A stretch of DNA of 64,000 nt. It comes from Tenodera sinensis (Eukaryota; Arthropoda; Insecta; Mantodea; Mantidae). The stretch is from NCBI GenBank assembly GCA_030765045.1, contig CM060969.1:49178716-49242715 (forward strand). Reading direction: 5' to 3'. The first letter of the stretch is position 1. The number at the start of each line of letters is the position of its first letter. The notes under the pieces are model-generated. The model was not told the DNA's origin, searched no databases, and worked only from the letters and a program-made list of their open reading frames with translations. The translations under genes were made by a program, and so were the position numbers. Positions 44,656 to 57,429 of this stretch are shown one piece after another.

Positions 44656-44802
44656 TGATGCCTGATGGTGGCCAGTATGAGGAATGTGTTGGCAGCACTG
44701 AAGGGGACACTGGTCGTGTGGCACCACGCCGTGTAAGCCAGAGCAGTGAGACCAGCTACGGCAGTCCACCTGTTGATCCTCTTGTAGTCAACTTTGAAGA
44801 AG
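44656..44802 (+). CDS. ZC3H11A: ZC3H11A-like protein, exon with acidic linker
   Basis: The acceptor ACGATTCCAG ends at 44655 and the donor GTATGC begins at 44803. 147 nt, phase 1 in and out, open throughout. It encodes VMPDGGQYEECVGS, RVAPRRVSQSSETSYGSPP and VDPLVVNFEE. The last part runs into the next exon as EESDNESAPTSTPT, like the acidic stretch after finger 3 of vertebrate ZC3H11A (VVINAADDDE ... TPTLQPTP). It follows a 30.5-kb intron full of transposons. Confidence 0.8.
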
Positions 44803-47800
44803 GTATGCGCCTTTATTAGCCACAATCATACTATGCACTACGTATGCCCATACGTAGCACAGTTTCAGTTCTTGCAGCTCCTCTTGCCAACAGTTGTTGT
44901 TGGCTAATACCTTTGTAACACGTGGTACAAGGAAGTGCCATTCAGTGTTGATAACTTGGTTTAGTTGGAAATTTCAAATTTTTCATCACAGATCTACTTA
45001 TACATAAGAAGGATTGGAATTCACTGGAATGCTGACATCATGAACTGTGATTAGTAGGGGAGAGAATTTGAAATGCATACAAATGTTTTTAATGTTTTTA
45101 ATTTAATGCCATTGCCATGGCAGTGAAATTGATTGAGATTAATTAAAGCAATATTTTTGTTGGCTTTAGAGAGCTTGCATTCCCGTGTTGTGTGTAAACG
45201 TAATGGAGACTTTGGTGTGGTGTTGCACATTTCATTGTATTACATAATTGTGCTTTACACATATTCAAATGTTGTTTTCTTTTCCTTCTTTTTCTTGTTT
45301 TGTTGGTGTTTGAGTAGAGAAGTTTAAAGCTTCAGCATTGAATGACACTTTCTGTTATATAATTCTTCTAATTCTGTTAGTTTTCTTTAGCCAATGGTTG
45401 AATACTTTGTAATTATGTTGTAGCTTTCCTGAATCATGTTTTGGTTATAAAACCACTGTTTTGCATATGGTTAGGTAATGGTTTTGAACACTATTGTGTT
45501 CTCCATGTGAGAAATACCATTTACACAATAGTGTTCAAGTTGTTCACATTCAAGAGTTTTACAAACAGAATTTATTTATTTTGATCTGGATGTAGGTAGT
45601 TATAATTGCAGTATGATATTGTGGACTGGAATAAGGTGAAGCTTGTTTTGTGTTTTTGAAACACCAATGTTGACTGTAGTTGCTTACATAAGGTCATACA
45701 TGTTGGGATCATAAGAATAAAAATTTTATTTTATTTTCTCAAAATTATCCCAGAGTTTGTTAAAGCATTCCTAAAGCTGGCCAGTATTGGTTAGACATAT
45801 AAAGCATTTGTCTGTTCAAAACAAGAACATAAAAACAAATAATATATATATATATGCTGATGTGGAAGTATTCTGAAACGGTGCTTTTGATATTAGTCAT
45901 GTCCCTATTTGTGTAACACAGAAAAAAGCTCAAATTATCCTGCTGCTGAAGTATTTAGTTAAGACTTTGTGTGTGAGAAAAACAGACAGTGATTGTTCAC
46001 AATTTTATTGCCATTAATTGTTATACTGGAAAGCTGTGGTGATGTTCATGGAATGCAAATCTTGGGCTTTCTTGTAACAGAACTATCATAGTGTGTTTAA
46101 ATGGAAGTATTTATTTTATTTAAGTATGGTTAATGGAAGTAAAAAAAATCTCCAAGAGCACTCTGTTCAATGACTGAATGACGAAATGAAAAGAGAAAGA
46201 AAAAAAATATTGTATGCTTCTGTAAATCTTGAATGTTTAATATAATTAAAGTTAGAGCAAATGATATATTATTACATTCAGAGCTGATTTATTTGGAGGA
46301 TTGCCATTCATTTCTGACGAGAAGTTCATAATGGCGCAGGTTTTACACCATGCACAGAGATCTAATGTATAAATGACAGTATTTGCATTTAGAAATATGT
46401 AAGATAGAATAAAAATGTTTGTTGAATGAACTAGTTTTTCTGGCTTGAATTTTACTGTCTTCTTAATTATGAATAAATAATATTACATGGTTTAACAGTC
46501 TGTTGTGCAATTCTACCAATCAGTCAACTTAAATTAGGTAGTTTGGTTTTGTGTGGAAGAAATATTATATAAATAAATTTAGTGTTGATTATCATATAAT
46601 CTTTATTGTAATCACATTGTGTGTTTACTTAAGGACCATCATTACTGGAATGAGATAACGTACCAGAGGTGGGTCATTATCTGTTTTCTTAAGAGCAGAT
46701 AGTGGTAAAGCCACACCTGATTATTTTCCCTGGTGCTTTATTTTCATTTTATAAAATGTCCAGTAGTCAGTGGACAGATATAATGTTTTCATGACTTGGT
46801 CTTCCAAGATCTGCCAAACCTCCAACATATGCAACTGGTTGATAGGATGACTAACCTTATATATATAAGACACCCTTTTATGCAGCCCCTTTTTGAAGGG
46901 AACACATTGTGGTTATGCTCACATTAAATATGTATGTGTGTTTTGTCATGGTAAATGTAAATTCCTGAAAGTTTATTTCACTTGTTAACATTTCAAGTCC
47001 TGCCTAACATTTCACTTTTTCTGTTCAGCTGAAGTTATATAATTGAGTACAGTGAAAACACTAATGCTGTGCATGCTTTGTAATGGTCATCTGTTATGAA
47101 AGTATTGGATTCATTGCTTCATTTTATTAGCCAGGTATGGGTTTGGGGAACTGAAATGACTAAAGTCTCTTACAGTATTAAAATAATATTAGAAATATTT
47201 TATTTGAATCCAGTAGTTTCACGTGGTACTCTTAAAGGAGTTGTGCATATATTTGTGATACAGATTTTGGTATACTGGATAAGAGATTTTCTCGTATTTA
47301 TACAAGTTAACAGCAACATATAAGTGAACCGAAATGAACTGGGGTATTAGATATACATTGTTTTGTATTTAGTTTTACTATAACATGTTTCAAAACATGT
47401 TCTCGTAAAACTAGGTAATGAAGTAATATATGTCTATAATTCCAATTATTTCAGTTAATTAAGGTTGTTTTTTCTAAAGTGCTCCTTTCATGGCTTAGAA
47501 TCATGTTGCATACATAAAAATTGTACATTGTAAAGTAAAGTCATTTTTTTCTTTGGGTGTGTGTGATTGGTGTAATTGTGCTTGAGATGGTTGACACTGC
47601 AGTGTTTTTGCTGTAGTCTTTTTGAGGTCTTCAGCTACAGAGTGCATCAGTTAAAGGATAAGTTGCTTTTGCATATCAGATAAATCATTAGTGCTTCTGT
47701 TTACCTTGGTGATCATGTTAAATCTTAAGATACACATACTTGTCAATAAGGCAGCTATTCACTTAAAATACAATAAATAAGAAGAGTCAGATGTAAGATT

Positions 47801-48353
47801 GTTTCTGTTATTAATTTCTTAGTTTCTTTTAATTTACACCTGTAAAAGTGTTTAAACAGTGTGATGTTTAAAAATTATATATGCAATACGTTGCATTTAT
47901 AGGTTAAAGTATGAAATTATAGTGTGAAAATATTTATGCCCTAAGTATATATATATATAAACACATCTAGTATATTTTTGAAGAATTCGTTAATTTGCAG
48001 AGAGATAATTTATACATTCTTTTTTCTACATAACTGATTATATTTATTTTTTGAGTGGATGGAAGATCTGTATGATATTTGCAAATGCATATATACAACT
48101 ATAAATTAAAATAACTGATAAATAAACAAACTTACCTCACCAAATAACCTCCGCTTTGTATCACCCTTCAAGTTGCTGATCTGCAAGAATGCTTTTTCAA
48201 GAGTCTAGAAATTACAACTTTCACTTATAATGTAACACACGTGTATATAATAAAAATTCTAAAAGAAATTTTTAAAATTTTATTTGCCCCTTTGGTAACT
48301 ATTTTTTTGAGAATTTTGACTAATTTTTCTCTTGTGTACGCGTGTTCTTGCAG
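44803..48353 (+). other. Intron 3 of the ZC3H11A-like gene
   Basis: 3551 bp without transposon ends or coding motifs that I recognise. Contains short TA runs (45842, 47950) and a 14-bp inverted repeat (45484-45497 with 45521-45534). Confidence 0.75.
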
Positions 48354-49786
48354 AGTCAGACAATGAAAGTGCCCCCACTTCAACCCCCACTAAGAAGCTG
48401 CCCCAGAAGAGGAATGTACACGTTAAAACTTTGGAGGAGATCAGGTTGGAGCGGATCCAGGCTGAATCGGCTGCTTTCTATGGCTACCACAATGACCTCG
48501 TGTCAACTGTCCCGGATGCAACTACAATCAACACTTCATGGGACCCAAGTGATCTTCGATCAAAATTACAGTCAAAGAAATATAATGTGGATAACAAGAC
48601 AGATCTGGACTTCAGAGTTCTGACGCTGGACGAAATAAGAAAGAACAAATCAAAACCCGACAACCAGTTGGTGACAGAAGCAAGCAACAGTGAAGATTCT
48701 GTGAGTAATGTTTCAGATAGTATGTCTACTGCAATGTATCAAACAGATAAAGTTGATTTAGAAAATTACAGTGACATGCAAAGAGACACAAATGGAAGTA
48801 ACAATATTTCAGAAGAAAAATTAGCTTATGGATACTCAAAGTGTTTATCAAACCCATTAGTTCAAATACAGGTTTCAGCAGAGCAGAAGATTACAAATCC
48901 AAGTAATAGAGATGTAGAAGCATTAAATAATTTGAAGAATGCAGAAAGTCGTATCATAATAAAAACTCTGGCTCAAATTAGGGCAGAAAAACAATGTATC
49001 ACTGCAGCTCAAAATGTGATTGGCTTACAAGCAGGCAGTGAATTTTCATTTGCAGTTAAAGACACTTCAGAGGAAAACAAAAATAGTGATAATTCTGTAA
49101 CAAGTGAAGCAAATTCTACAATTACTAAACCACATATTGTTAGAAAGCATCAGTTGCCCAATGATTCTTTATCACAAACTGAATCTGTTCAACCAAAGAG
49201 GTTAAGAAGATTTGTGAAATGTAGAAAAGGGACAAGTAGTGCTACAAGGGAAGAGGGTTTATTAAATAATATTAGGAAAATAAGATTACGGAGGGGAAAT
49301 AAAGACAGTGAAAATGTGTCGTCACAGAGTTCCAAAACATCTCTGCTCCCATCCAAAGACTTGACTATGGAAGTGTCTGCCGATAGGGTCTCATTCACTC
49401 CATTGCATGCTAATGGTGCGCAGGAGTCAGATGTTGAGAACAATAAAAATGAAAGGTTAAATTCAGAAATCACTGAACAGGTCTTGTTATGTAAGCTGGA
49501 TGCTGCAAAATGTATGACATTAGGTACAGATCAGGAAAATGGTTCAGTCTTAGGAGAAAGTGTAAAACAGCTGAATGGGTCTCTTTCACCAAGTCATTGC
49601 ATAGTTGCAGATTCTTCAATATCCGTAGCTTCTAAAGGTACCTTAATATCTTGTGATTCAGTGCATGATGAGGACATAGAAATGCAAAGTGTAGAACTAG
49701 AGGAGGATGCATTATTGGGTGAACATAATGCTTCTAGTGAAAGAGATATATTAGAAGACATAGATGAGTTATTAAATGAAGATTAG
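48354..49786 (+). CDS. ZC3H11A: ZC3H11A-like protein, large last coding exon
   Basis: Acceptor CTTGCAG ends at 48353; frame is open for 477 codons to TAG at 49784-49786. It begins ESDNESAPTSTPTKK and then has three versions of a repeat also present in vertebrate ZC3H11A: NVHVKTLEEIRLER, FRVLTLDEIRKNK and RIIIKTLAQIRAEK. The middle is basic and serine-rich (KRLRRFVKCRKG; IRKIRLRRGNK), and the C-terminus is acidic (EDALLGEHNAS, DILEDIDELLNED), similar in kind to the ELSEMI end of the vertebrate protein. Probably intrinsically disordered, nuclear. With the other visible exons it gives about 590 residues; vertebrate proteins have about 800. An in-frame ATG at 48332 is intronic, upstream of the acceptor. 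Confidence 0.9.
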
Positions 49787-50372
49787 AATTACTGATGATA
49801 TCTCATCTTGATGTTATTTTGAGTTTAAGCCTCCTTTTAATTGCTTGCAAAATGTGTGAGAAATGATCTATTTTCAGTTTTTACAGGGTGGGAACTTTTC
49901 CTAGCAATTGTTTAGTTTGTCTTTTCTGCATATGCAGTAAAGTTGCAGTGAAAAAAAGTCATTATAATTAAAGGAAAGAATATTGTAAATATTATAAGAA
50001 AGAGTGTGCGCAAACAATGTTGATAAAGTCATTAAGTGCTTCACTGTACAGCTATACATTTTATTGATTTATATGTACAAATTATTTGTACAAATTACTT
50101 GCAACTTTATGCTGTCAAAAGCTGTTTTAAGTTAATTACATTTCCTTCATTGTAACTTTTCATTAACAATTAAGCTACAAGCTTTAACGTATCTTGAAAA
50201 GAGTCATGGATAGTTTGTAAGTTTGTTTCTTGAAAAGATGAACCTACCATTTGTTTCAGTTTTGGACAGTGTTTACTCTTGTACCTGCCAAAGAACAGCT
50301 GTCAAATTTTGAAGCTCTGTTCCATATTAAGATGACCACATTAAATAAAATTTGTTACACTTATAAAATATT
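49787..50372 (+). other. 3' UTR of the ZC3H11A-like gene
   Basis: About 580 bp of AT-rich sequence between the stop and the poly(A) signal. No transposon or reading frame of note. The end is placed 20-25 bp after AATAAA by rule. Confidence 0.6.
50344..50349 (+). terminator. Poly(A) signal AATAAA
   Basis: Canonical hexamer 558 bp after the stop codon, followed by TTGTTACAC and then a T/G-rich stretch (GCGTTTTTGTTTTGTTTTC) typical of downstream elements. Confidence 0.65.
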
Positions 50373-51449
50373 CTATGGGAGCGTTTTTGTTTTGTTTTCA
50401 TTTTATTTCTACCCAAGATAGCATCCTTCATAACATAAAGAGATTAGTACAGATTTTTGTATTCTATTTGTGCAAATGGTTTGCTAAATAGACATTGTTG
50501 TTTTTTCAGAATGGTTTGCCAGTTGAATTAAATTCATATTGAATGTCAGTATAAATACTTTGAGTTATGGAAGCATATTTGCATCTGAATGAATATTTTA
50601 TTGTGAAGAAAATGGTATAGTTGGGGACCACTGGCATGCTTGCAATATCAAGATTTTATTGTGTTTTTTTGGTGATTTTTTTTGCACATGTGTAATTTAT
50701 GCACCTCAGCTTTCAGATATTTTTTTCTTTTCTGTATTTCCTAAGCTCGGGTTTGGGCTGGATACATGCTACCACAGTATACAAGAAGTGTCTAATTTTT
50801 TCGTTAATAGTGTGAATGGAAAAGTGTAGTAGGTTGGTAAGGCAGACAGTCTAGGGTTTTTGGAACAGATGGATATTTTTATGGTCAAAATGAATACTTT
50901 CTCCAATTAACATGTCATTTTCCAGCATATAATATTTGCCTTGCCACTACTTGCTGTTTACAGTGGAAGAAAATGAGAACCACAACACGGAAAAGGGAAT
51001 TTGGTATTTCTGTAGCACATTGGCAAAAGCAAATGGACTTGCTACTGCTAATGCTCGAAGTTCTTGTCACACATTTCAAGATCTAAAAAAATGGAAAGTT
51101 CCTGAATCTTGAAAATGAACTACAACACATGTAGAAGAGCTACAAAACAGCATTTAATTCAAGTTTAGGATCTCTTTTTGTTTTAATTCCACAAATAATT
51201 TGTGTGCCCCTATTTCCAAGCCATTTTTGGTGTAAAAGGTGTGAAAAATATGCATGAAAATACAGCATTTTCCAGAATCATTAGTATTTCCCAACATTTG
51301 CCTGTTTTGTGCTACATTTTTGGCTTCTAATAACAAAATGAACTGTTGATGATTTTTAGTTTCAAATTGAACGTAATGAATAGTAGGGGTACTAAGTGAC
51401 AAACCCTTGAGGCGTATCGGAAAGAATTTGAAACTGCCGAGTTGTTTAC
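50373..51449. other. 3' flank, nothing recognised
   Basis: AT-rich DNA without assignable features. Confidence 0.4.
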
Positions 51450-51568
51450 ATACATACAGACACAGACACACACACACACACAGACACACACACACACAGA
51501 CACACACACACACAGACACACACACACACACAGACACACACACACACACACACGCACGTGCACACACA
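51450..51568. repeat. (CA)n microsatellite with periodic CAGA interruptions
   Basis: CA repeats interrupted about every 16-20 bp by CAGACA. Gives spurious HTHT/VCVC frames in several directions. Confidence 0.95.
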
Positions 51569-52029
51569 CGGCGAGACTGTGTGTACACTATGTTCAGATG
51601 TAATCATGTCTTCAAGACAGCAACATCTCATATCCTCAGGCTGAGAGATCATTCATTTGTATTGCATTAATGATTGTACACCCACTTACTAATATTTTGC
51701 TGTTCTAGTAAACAACAAAACAGGTGATTGCAGCACTCGACAACCAAGGTCAATACCCCTGGTTGCCTTCCCAGGTAGTAAACTCAAATTTGCACTGATT
51801 CTGTATAAATAAATAACTGTGGAGAAAAATTGCAAAGCATGAAATTTTTGCAAAAACATACCTCAAATAAATTAAAAACATGAAATGTGTATTTGAATGC
51901 TGAATGTCTAATTTCTAAATTGTGTAGAGCAGGTTCACAGCATTTAAAAAATAAGCCATTAAGTTTTGTGCACATTTAATTCTATCTATGGTATGGTACC
52001 AAATGAAATGAATTATAAGAAACAAATAT

Positions 52030-52225
52030 TTTGAGTGGGAATGATGCTGTCAATTGCCTGGATCATATCGTTGCTGCTGGTGTGCTGGAGTTCTTCTGCA
52101 TGCTATTAATTCTACTAACATGGGCCTGTCACTTTTAAGCACATTGAGAAACCATTGGTCTAGGCCGTGTTTGAATCTGAGATCTTAGGCTGGAACCTAA
52201 CCAACTGAGTCACCCACACCGACAA
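52030..52225 (-). mobile_element. SINE family S4, copy 2
   Basis: The complement of 52135-52224 gives TCGGTGTGGGTGACTCAGTT (A box region) and a decayed B box (CAGATTCAAACAC), and the body (TTTTAAGCACATTGAGAAACC) matches the SINE at 37150-37411. Confidence 0.8.
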
Positions 52226-53455
52226 TTGATTACAAGGATTTTGTAACATTTAAGCACTAGAAACTCTTACGCTGAAAGAAAATAAACTACTAATGTTATG
52301 GCTATGGCAGGACTTGGCACTGGTTAATATAGAACCTTTGTTTTAATGCATGACTGTATTACAAGGAATTGCTTGCCCTTCAGTGCGCTGCTTGTGACCA
52401 GTTCTGTTCCCCTCCATGTTTCCTCCTCTGTGCATGCCAGCTAATCGGTTGATCACAGTTGTGCTTTATACAGGTTTATATGTTGCGAGACATGTATTTC
52501 AGTACTATGGCATGTTAAGGCTATTATAATACCAAAAAGTCAGTACACTTCTGCACACAGAATTGTGATGTATGATTCCAATGTAATGACAAACTCTTAA
52601 ATGAGATTGTGATTAATGGATAGATCCCTTGCTATTTGTGTGCCTCACACAGAAATAGTCAAAACCAGTTATTTGACATCACATTTAATGATGTATTGGC
52701 TATAACAGCGAAGTCTAGTAGTCTCGTCTAAATCCAATGTAAATGCTATATTAAAAAAATTGCTTAGTATAACATCGCTTGTTGTAACCTATTGCATAAA
52801 ACAAAATATTTTTTATTACATTTTCGGAGAAATATATCGGCTATAACGTGCAATGTTCATTTTTGTTTGTCAAGTATTTGGGGTTGATAACATCAATGTA
52901 ATGCTTATTTTTAAACCATTCTTTTCTGTAGATTGTGGGTTTCAAATTACTATGTATGTTAGGCACTGATTTAAAGATATCACAAAAAAGGGAAAAGTAT
53001 TTAATATTGAAGAAAAGTTGCATAATATGGTGATTAGAAGATAGGGAAACAAATGTGAGCATTGTGAAGCAATTGGTTGTCCCAACGATTTCTGCAATTT
53101 GGCAGGACAGAGAAGATATAGTCTTTTTGAAGACAATTTTTTAAAACTCAAGTAGGGCAAGATCATCTGAGCACAAAGATATTGAAGTAATTACATGGTT
53201 TTGGTTTTTACATGGTTTGGTCATGTTAGTCTGCTGTACTGTGGACATACTTTTCAAATGAAAGCCTCTGAATTTGTGGATCTCTTGGGATATCTGAACT
53301 TCAGTTGTTAATCTTGGATACTTGATATTGTTGCCGGAAAAATTTGTGGCAAAGCTGCCAGTGTACTGATGGTGTAATGGAGGAATAGCTCTCTAAGAAG
53401 TGGTTTTTATATTTTGCTGGCATTTTATTGCTGTGTGTACTGCATAAACATAATA
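52226..53455. other. 3' flank, nothing recognised
   Basis: AT-rich; a phrase like GGCTATAAC occurs at 52699 and 52840 but with no wider repeat. Confidence 0.4.
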
Positions 53456-53489
53456 AAAATTCCTCTTCAGCCATTCCCTGCAAATACTG

Positions 53490-53612
53490 AATTGGATAAG
53501 GGAAAACCTTGGGGGGAAAACCCTTGCCGGGATAACTTACCCTAAGCGAGATTTGAACTCGCGACCTCTTGAATGTGAGGCAGACACGCTAACCATCACA
53601 CTACCGAGGCGG
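53490..53612 (-). mobile_element. SINE S5 with tRNA-Val-like head
   Basis: On the minus strand: CTCGGTAGTGTGATGGTTAG (A box), CTGCCTCACATTC with CAC in the anticodon position, and GCGAGTTCAAATCTCGC (B box). Pairing in the T arm is perfect. Followed by GGATAACTTATCCCGG-type sequence rather than CCA, so it is a SINE head and not a working tRNA. Confidence 0.75.
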
Positions 53613-54140
53613 GCTGGGAGGTACTGTAGGTGTAATGTATTTCTGCTAATTATGAAGTTTTAGCTCTATGGCAGCCTAAAATTTACAGATATGAAATTTT
53701 TGGTAAAAAAAAAAAATAATAATAAAATAAATACATAAATAGATAAAATAAAAAATACGAACATCCGATTTGTGTGATTGTCGGCTCTAATGACTAAACA
53801 ATCGGTCCCAGTAACGTTATAACCAGTTTTGATTAGTTTGTAATTGTGTGAATACATTTAGGGAAATGGGATCCATTCTTGATAAGAAACCATATTTAAA
53901 TTATCATGTTCTTTACAGAGGAAAATCCTGATGAGAAAATTCCGGAGAAAAGTTAGAATTAAGTCTAAAGAAATCAGTGAGAATGCTTACACAGAAATCA
54001 GGAACCCTTTGATATAGTCAAGAAATTTCAACCATGCGATCACATGAATGGAGGTAATTTGTGCAGTTGGGTTTTGGATAATGTTAACAATTGCTCTAGT
54101 GGCCCATTTTTAATTTTTTTTAAACAACAAACATGGTTTT

Positions 54141-54469
54141 TATCTTTCTTTCATAGAAGTTTGAAAACAGTGTTGTTGTAATTAATTTAATTTAAAAGGT
54201 GAGTCCACATGGAAACAAATCTTTATTTTAAAAAATAGAAACCGAGTATTTAATTTCGACATTCCGCAGAGAGACATTTTCAGTAAGTTCATTGAACCAC
54301 CACCAGAAGAAACACCAGAAGAAGCATCACCATCTGCACCATGAAACACCATGGAAACCCAGTTATTGTCCGGTTGATAATGGAGGAAAGTTAGCCTTCG
54401 AAATGCGTCCCGGAAAAATATGTTGTAAGTGTTGTTCAGCGTTATTAATTAACTCACCTTTTAAATTAA
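54141..54469. repeat. Palindromic repeat P1, copy 3, with 10-bp target duplication
   Basis: Flanked by ACATGGTTTT on both sides (54131-54140 and 54470-54479). The tail lies on the left here (complement of GGAAGATA at 54141), the arm ending in CCGGAAAAATATGTTG on the right. About 150 bp of other sequence separates the arm fragments. Carries the hairpin-GAAA motif at about 54371-54412. Confidence 0.88.
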
Positions 54470-54479
54470 ACATGGTTTT

Positions 54480-55455
54480 GTTTACATGGACATGAATTAA
54501 TGAATATTGATTGAGATTTTCAAAGTTATGATAGATGTGTGGCAGTTCAAGGACATCATTTTCAACATCTATGACTAAGGTATGTGGTTATTGTAGTTGA
54601 AATTGGCATGAAACATCTATTTGCTTGAATTTAAGGGTATATGCATATTCAACTCTCTTGACAGACATTTCCTAATGTCAAGAAAATTCTTGTTAGGCCG
54701 AGCACTCATCAAAATGAAGGTTCTGTAGTGTTTTCCATATCTTGTGGCAAAATGCTGCATTCTGTCATATTGTACAATTAGCATATATGTATGTGTCATG
54801 CTATGTTTGATATCTTAATGTTTGCTGGTACTTCAGTACTCCTAGCTTCCTATGCTTTACTAACTTGACAAGAGTGCAATGTACTCTTTTCATATGCAAA
54901 TTTCCTAGTAAAATTGTCTCAATGTATATGAGAAATCCAATTCATTGATATTGTAAATATCAACAGAGGAAGAAAAGTAATACAAAATATGATAAATCAA
55001 TTGTTGAAGGACAAAAATGTTCAATTTTACAATCTATGAAGTAAAATGAAAATGTTATCAAAATATGAAACTTGGACATTTTTAATAGGCAGATAGACTT
55101 CTACATCTGTAAATGATAGAATTGCTTTACCTCATTGCTTTAGCTGTCTCCAGTTAGAATAAAATGTTTTCTGTCTCTTATGAAAATACCCAATTATATA
55201 GAGATGTGATTTAATTTTTAGTGCAAAATATTTTAATGTTTCTGTGTTAAGCAAAAATATTGCAACTATTTTTTTACATCATTCCTACGTCCATAATTCA
55301 AATGTTTGAAATAATTTTTTCTTGCTTTATTGTGTTGTCCAAGTTTCTGCGCTACACATTGCTACACAACATAAACCTTTTCACAAGTATCTTCATAAGC
55401 TGTTTTTCAAATTTCTGCTAAAAGTGTTTTCTTTTTCTAGGTAAAGGTAAAGTAC
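54480..55455. other. 3' flank, nothing recognised
   Basis: AT-rich, no assignable features. Confidence 0.4.
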
Positions 55456-55457
55456 TA

Positions 55458-56104
55458 CAGTAGCATCCCAATAACTCGATCTAATGTGGACTGACAAGGT
55501 GTTGAGTTAGAAAATATCTAGTTTTACGGAATAAGGGTCTATTATTCACATCTTGTAACATAGTACTGCAAATTTCATAAATGCATCTTCTGGCATAATA
55601 TAGGAAATAGAAAAGTATAAGATCCTAAAATTTATTACATATTATGCTCTCCTTGTCTGGTCTCATTAACGTATCCAATATAATTTCCATTCTTATGTTA
55701 ACTTGCCTTTTCTTTTCATTCAACATTTTCACTGGCACAAACACAACTCTAAACAATAGCTCGAAATCTGAGAAACTGTACTGTAAGCAGAAATATGTAA
55801 CAAAGTTCAGTTTACCAAGTATGTACTGGGTGAAGCAATAAACCTTTCAAACAAGTGTTTGTGCCATGTATCCACATTATTGGCGGCAAGCTTTTGATTT
55901 GGCAACAAGGCAGGCTGCATATGTTCTGACTAGATATCAAAGGTCATTATGCGGTCGGCCCTTTTGTTGGCCTGAGGGAGAATGGGTTATACTGTCTATA
56001 CTGCATATTGGATTATATTACAGTCAAGTTTATCAATAACAAATTTTTAAGAATTAAAATAAAAATGTTGAGTTATTGAGAATCAAGTTATTGGGGTTCT
56101 GCTG
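55458..56104. mobile_element. pogo/Tigger-like MITE, 647 bp
   Basis: TA (55456-55457) is followed by CAGTAGCATCCCAATAACTC; the complement of the right end is CAGCAGAACCCCAATAACTT, followed outside by TA (56105-56106). CAGTAGAxCCCxxATAACT is the usual pogo/Tigger terminal pattern. No transposase frame inside. Confidence 0.82.
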
Positions 56105-56109
56105 TACTT

Positions 56110-57400
56110 GAATCTTAAAACAAATAAATTACTTTTTAACTTCCAACACATGTTTTCACAGAAAAATGAATGTCATGGAAAATTCAAGGATTTGTGACTT
56201 AATAGTTAATGAAGCAAAGAACTTCTAGTGAACATTTGTTGAGATTAGTGTGTTTGCTTGTATTTTTAGACAAAAGCAGATATTGAAAGTCTACTTCACA
56301 ATTTTTCTCAATATAGGCAGTATTCTTTTTCCTGGCAGTACAGAATGATATGCAGTACTATAACCTTTTTAAACCCAGTTTCTAGTATTTTCCTTATGAA
56401 CTATGCAATTCTATTCTGCAATTAACTACAAAAGCTCCCAGTGATGTCAACATATCACTAATGCCACAAAAACACATGCCATAATTAAGTTGGTATTATC
56501 CTCACTTGATTTTCAGCTTAATTGTTACTTCAAGTATTTATTACAATAGTTGTTTGTTATTTATTGCCCATCTTCAAGCTGCTTGGTTCTTTTAAGTTTA
56601 ATGTGGTGGTCCACATTAAAGGGTGTAGGGACCTGTATCCACTGTAAAAATCATTGAATTCAGCATCAATAATATTGCAGCAAATCAATTTCATGAAATA
56701 TATTTCACCTTAAAAGTTGTTAATAAGTCCATTAGCTATCCTGAAAACCACAATGAAAGTAAATTTAGTATTTATGCACTATACAAGATTGTTTTCTGTT
56801 GTCTGTGATTGCAAGACTCTAGCACCTGTGTCACATGTTAGTTCCTCACGTTGCACTATGTAGAAGGGTGGTGAAAGTTGCCAAAGTATATGCTGATAAG
56901 GGTGTAGAGAGATTGGGCCCACATTTCGCACATTTGATAGTTGAGAACTGTCATAACATTGCAATGGAAAGCATCATCATTCAGTTCTATCAATGTAATA
57001 AGGGGATGCAGATACAAATTTTAATTGATGTAATTCAAATTGCAGAAATTGAAATAAGTTAAATGATTTCCACGACTTACATTGAAATCTAGAAGCATTT
57101 TACTTTTATGCGATAAACAGGTAAATGGAGGCAAGTTGGGACAAATGTTTAGATTCAGTTAGATGATGGATATAGGTTGTACATTAAGAAACAACATGAG
57201 CAGGTGGACATATATATCCTCTCCAGAATTATAGACTGCATAAAGTTATGTGAAGCTCGCAAACTTGTGCCGAGAGTGAAAATTCAGGCATCTTTTGAGG
57301 GTTAGTGCAGTTTGTTGCTACCTTGGACACAATAGTACAAGAACATTTTGAAAATTCTTAAGCATTCCAAGAAATCAAAATCTATCCTAAATCATATATT
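56110..57400. other. 3' flank, nothing firm
   Basis: The frame 56835-57062 may belong to the hAT remnant that follows, but shows no motif I can name. Confidence 0.35.
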
Positions 57401-57429
57401 GGATGCCACTCGAGGTTGTCCACTCTGTT

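Noticed and set aside
48332..48353. ATG at 48332 as the start of a 484-aa gene
   Set aside because: It lies upstream of a good splice acceptor (48353), and the exon continues the frame of the upstream exons.
51154..51670. HTHT/VCVC-rich frames on both strands
   Set aside because: Products of the (CA)n microsatellite.
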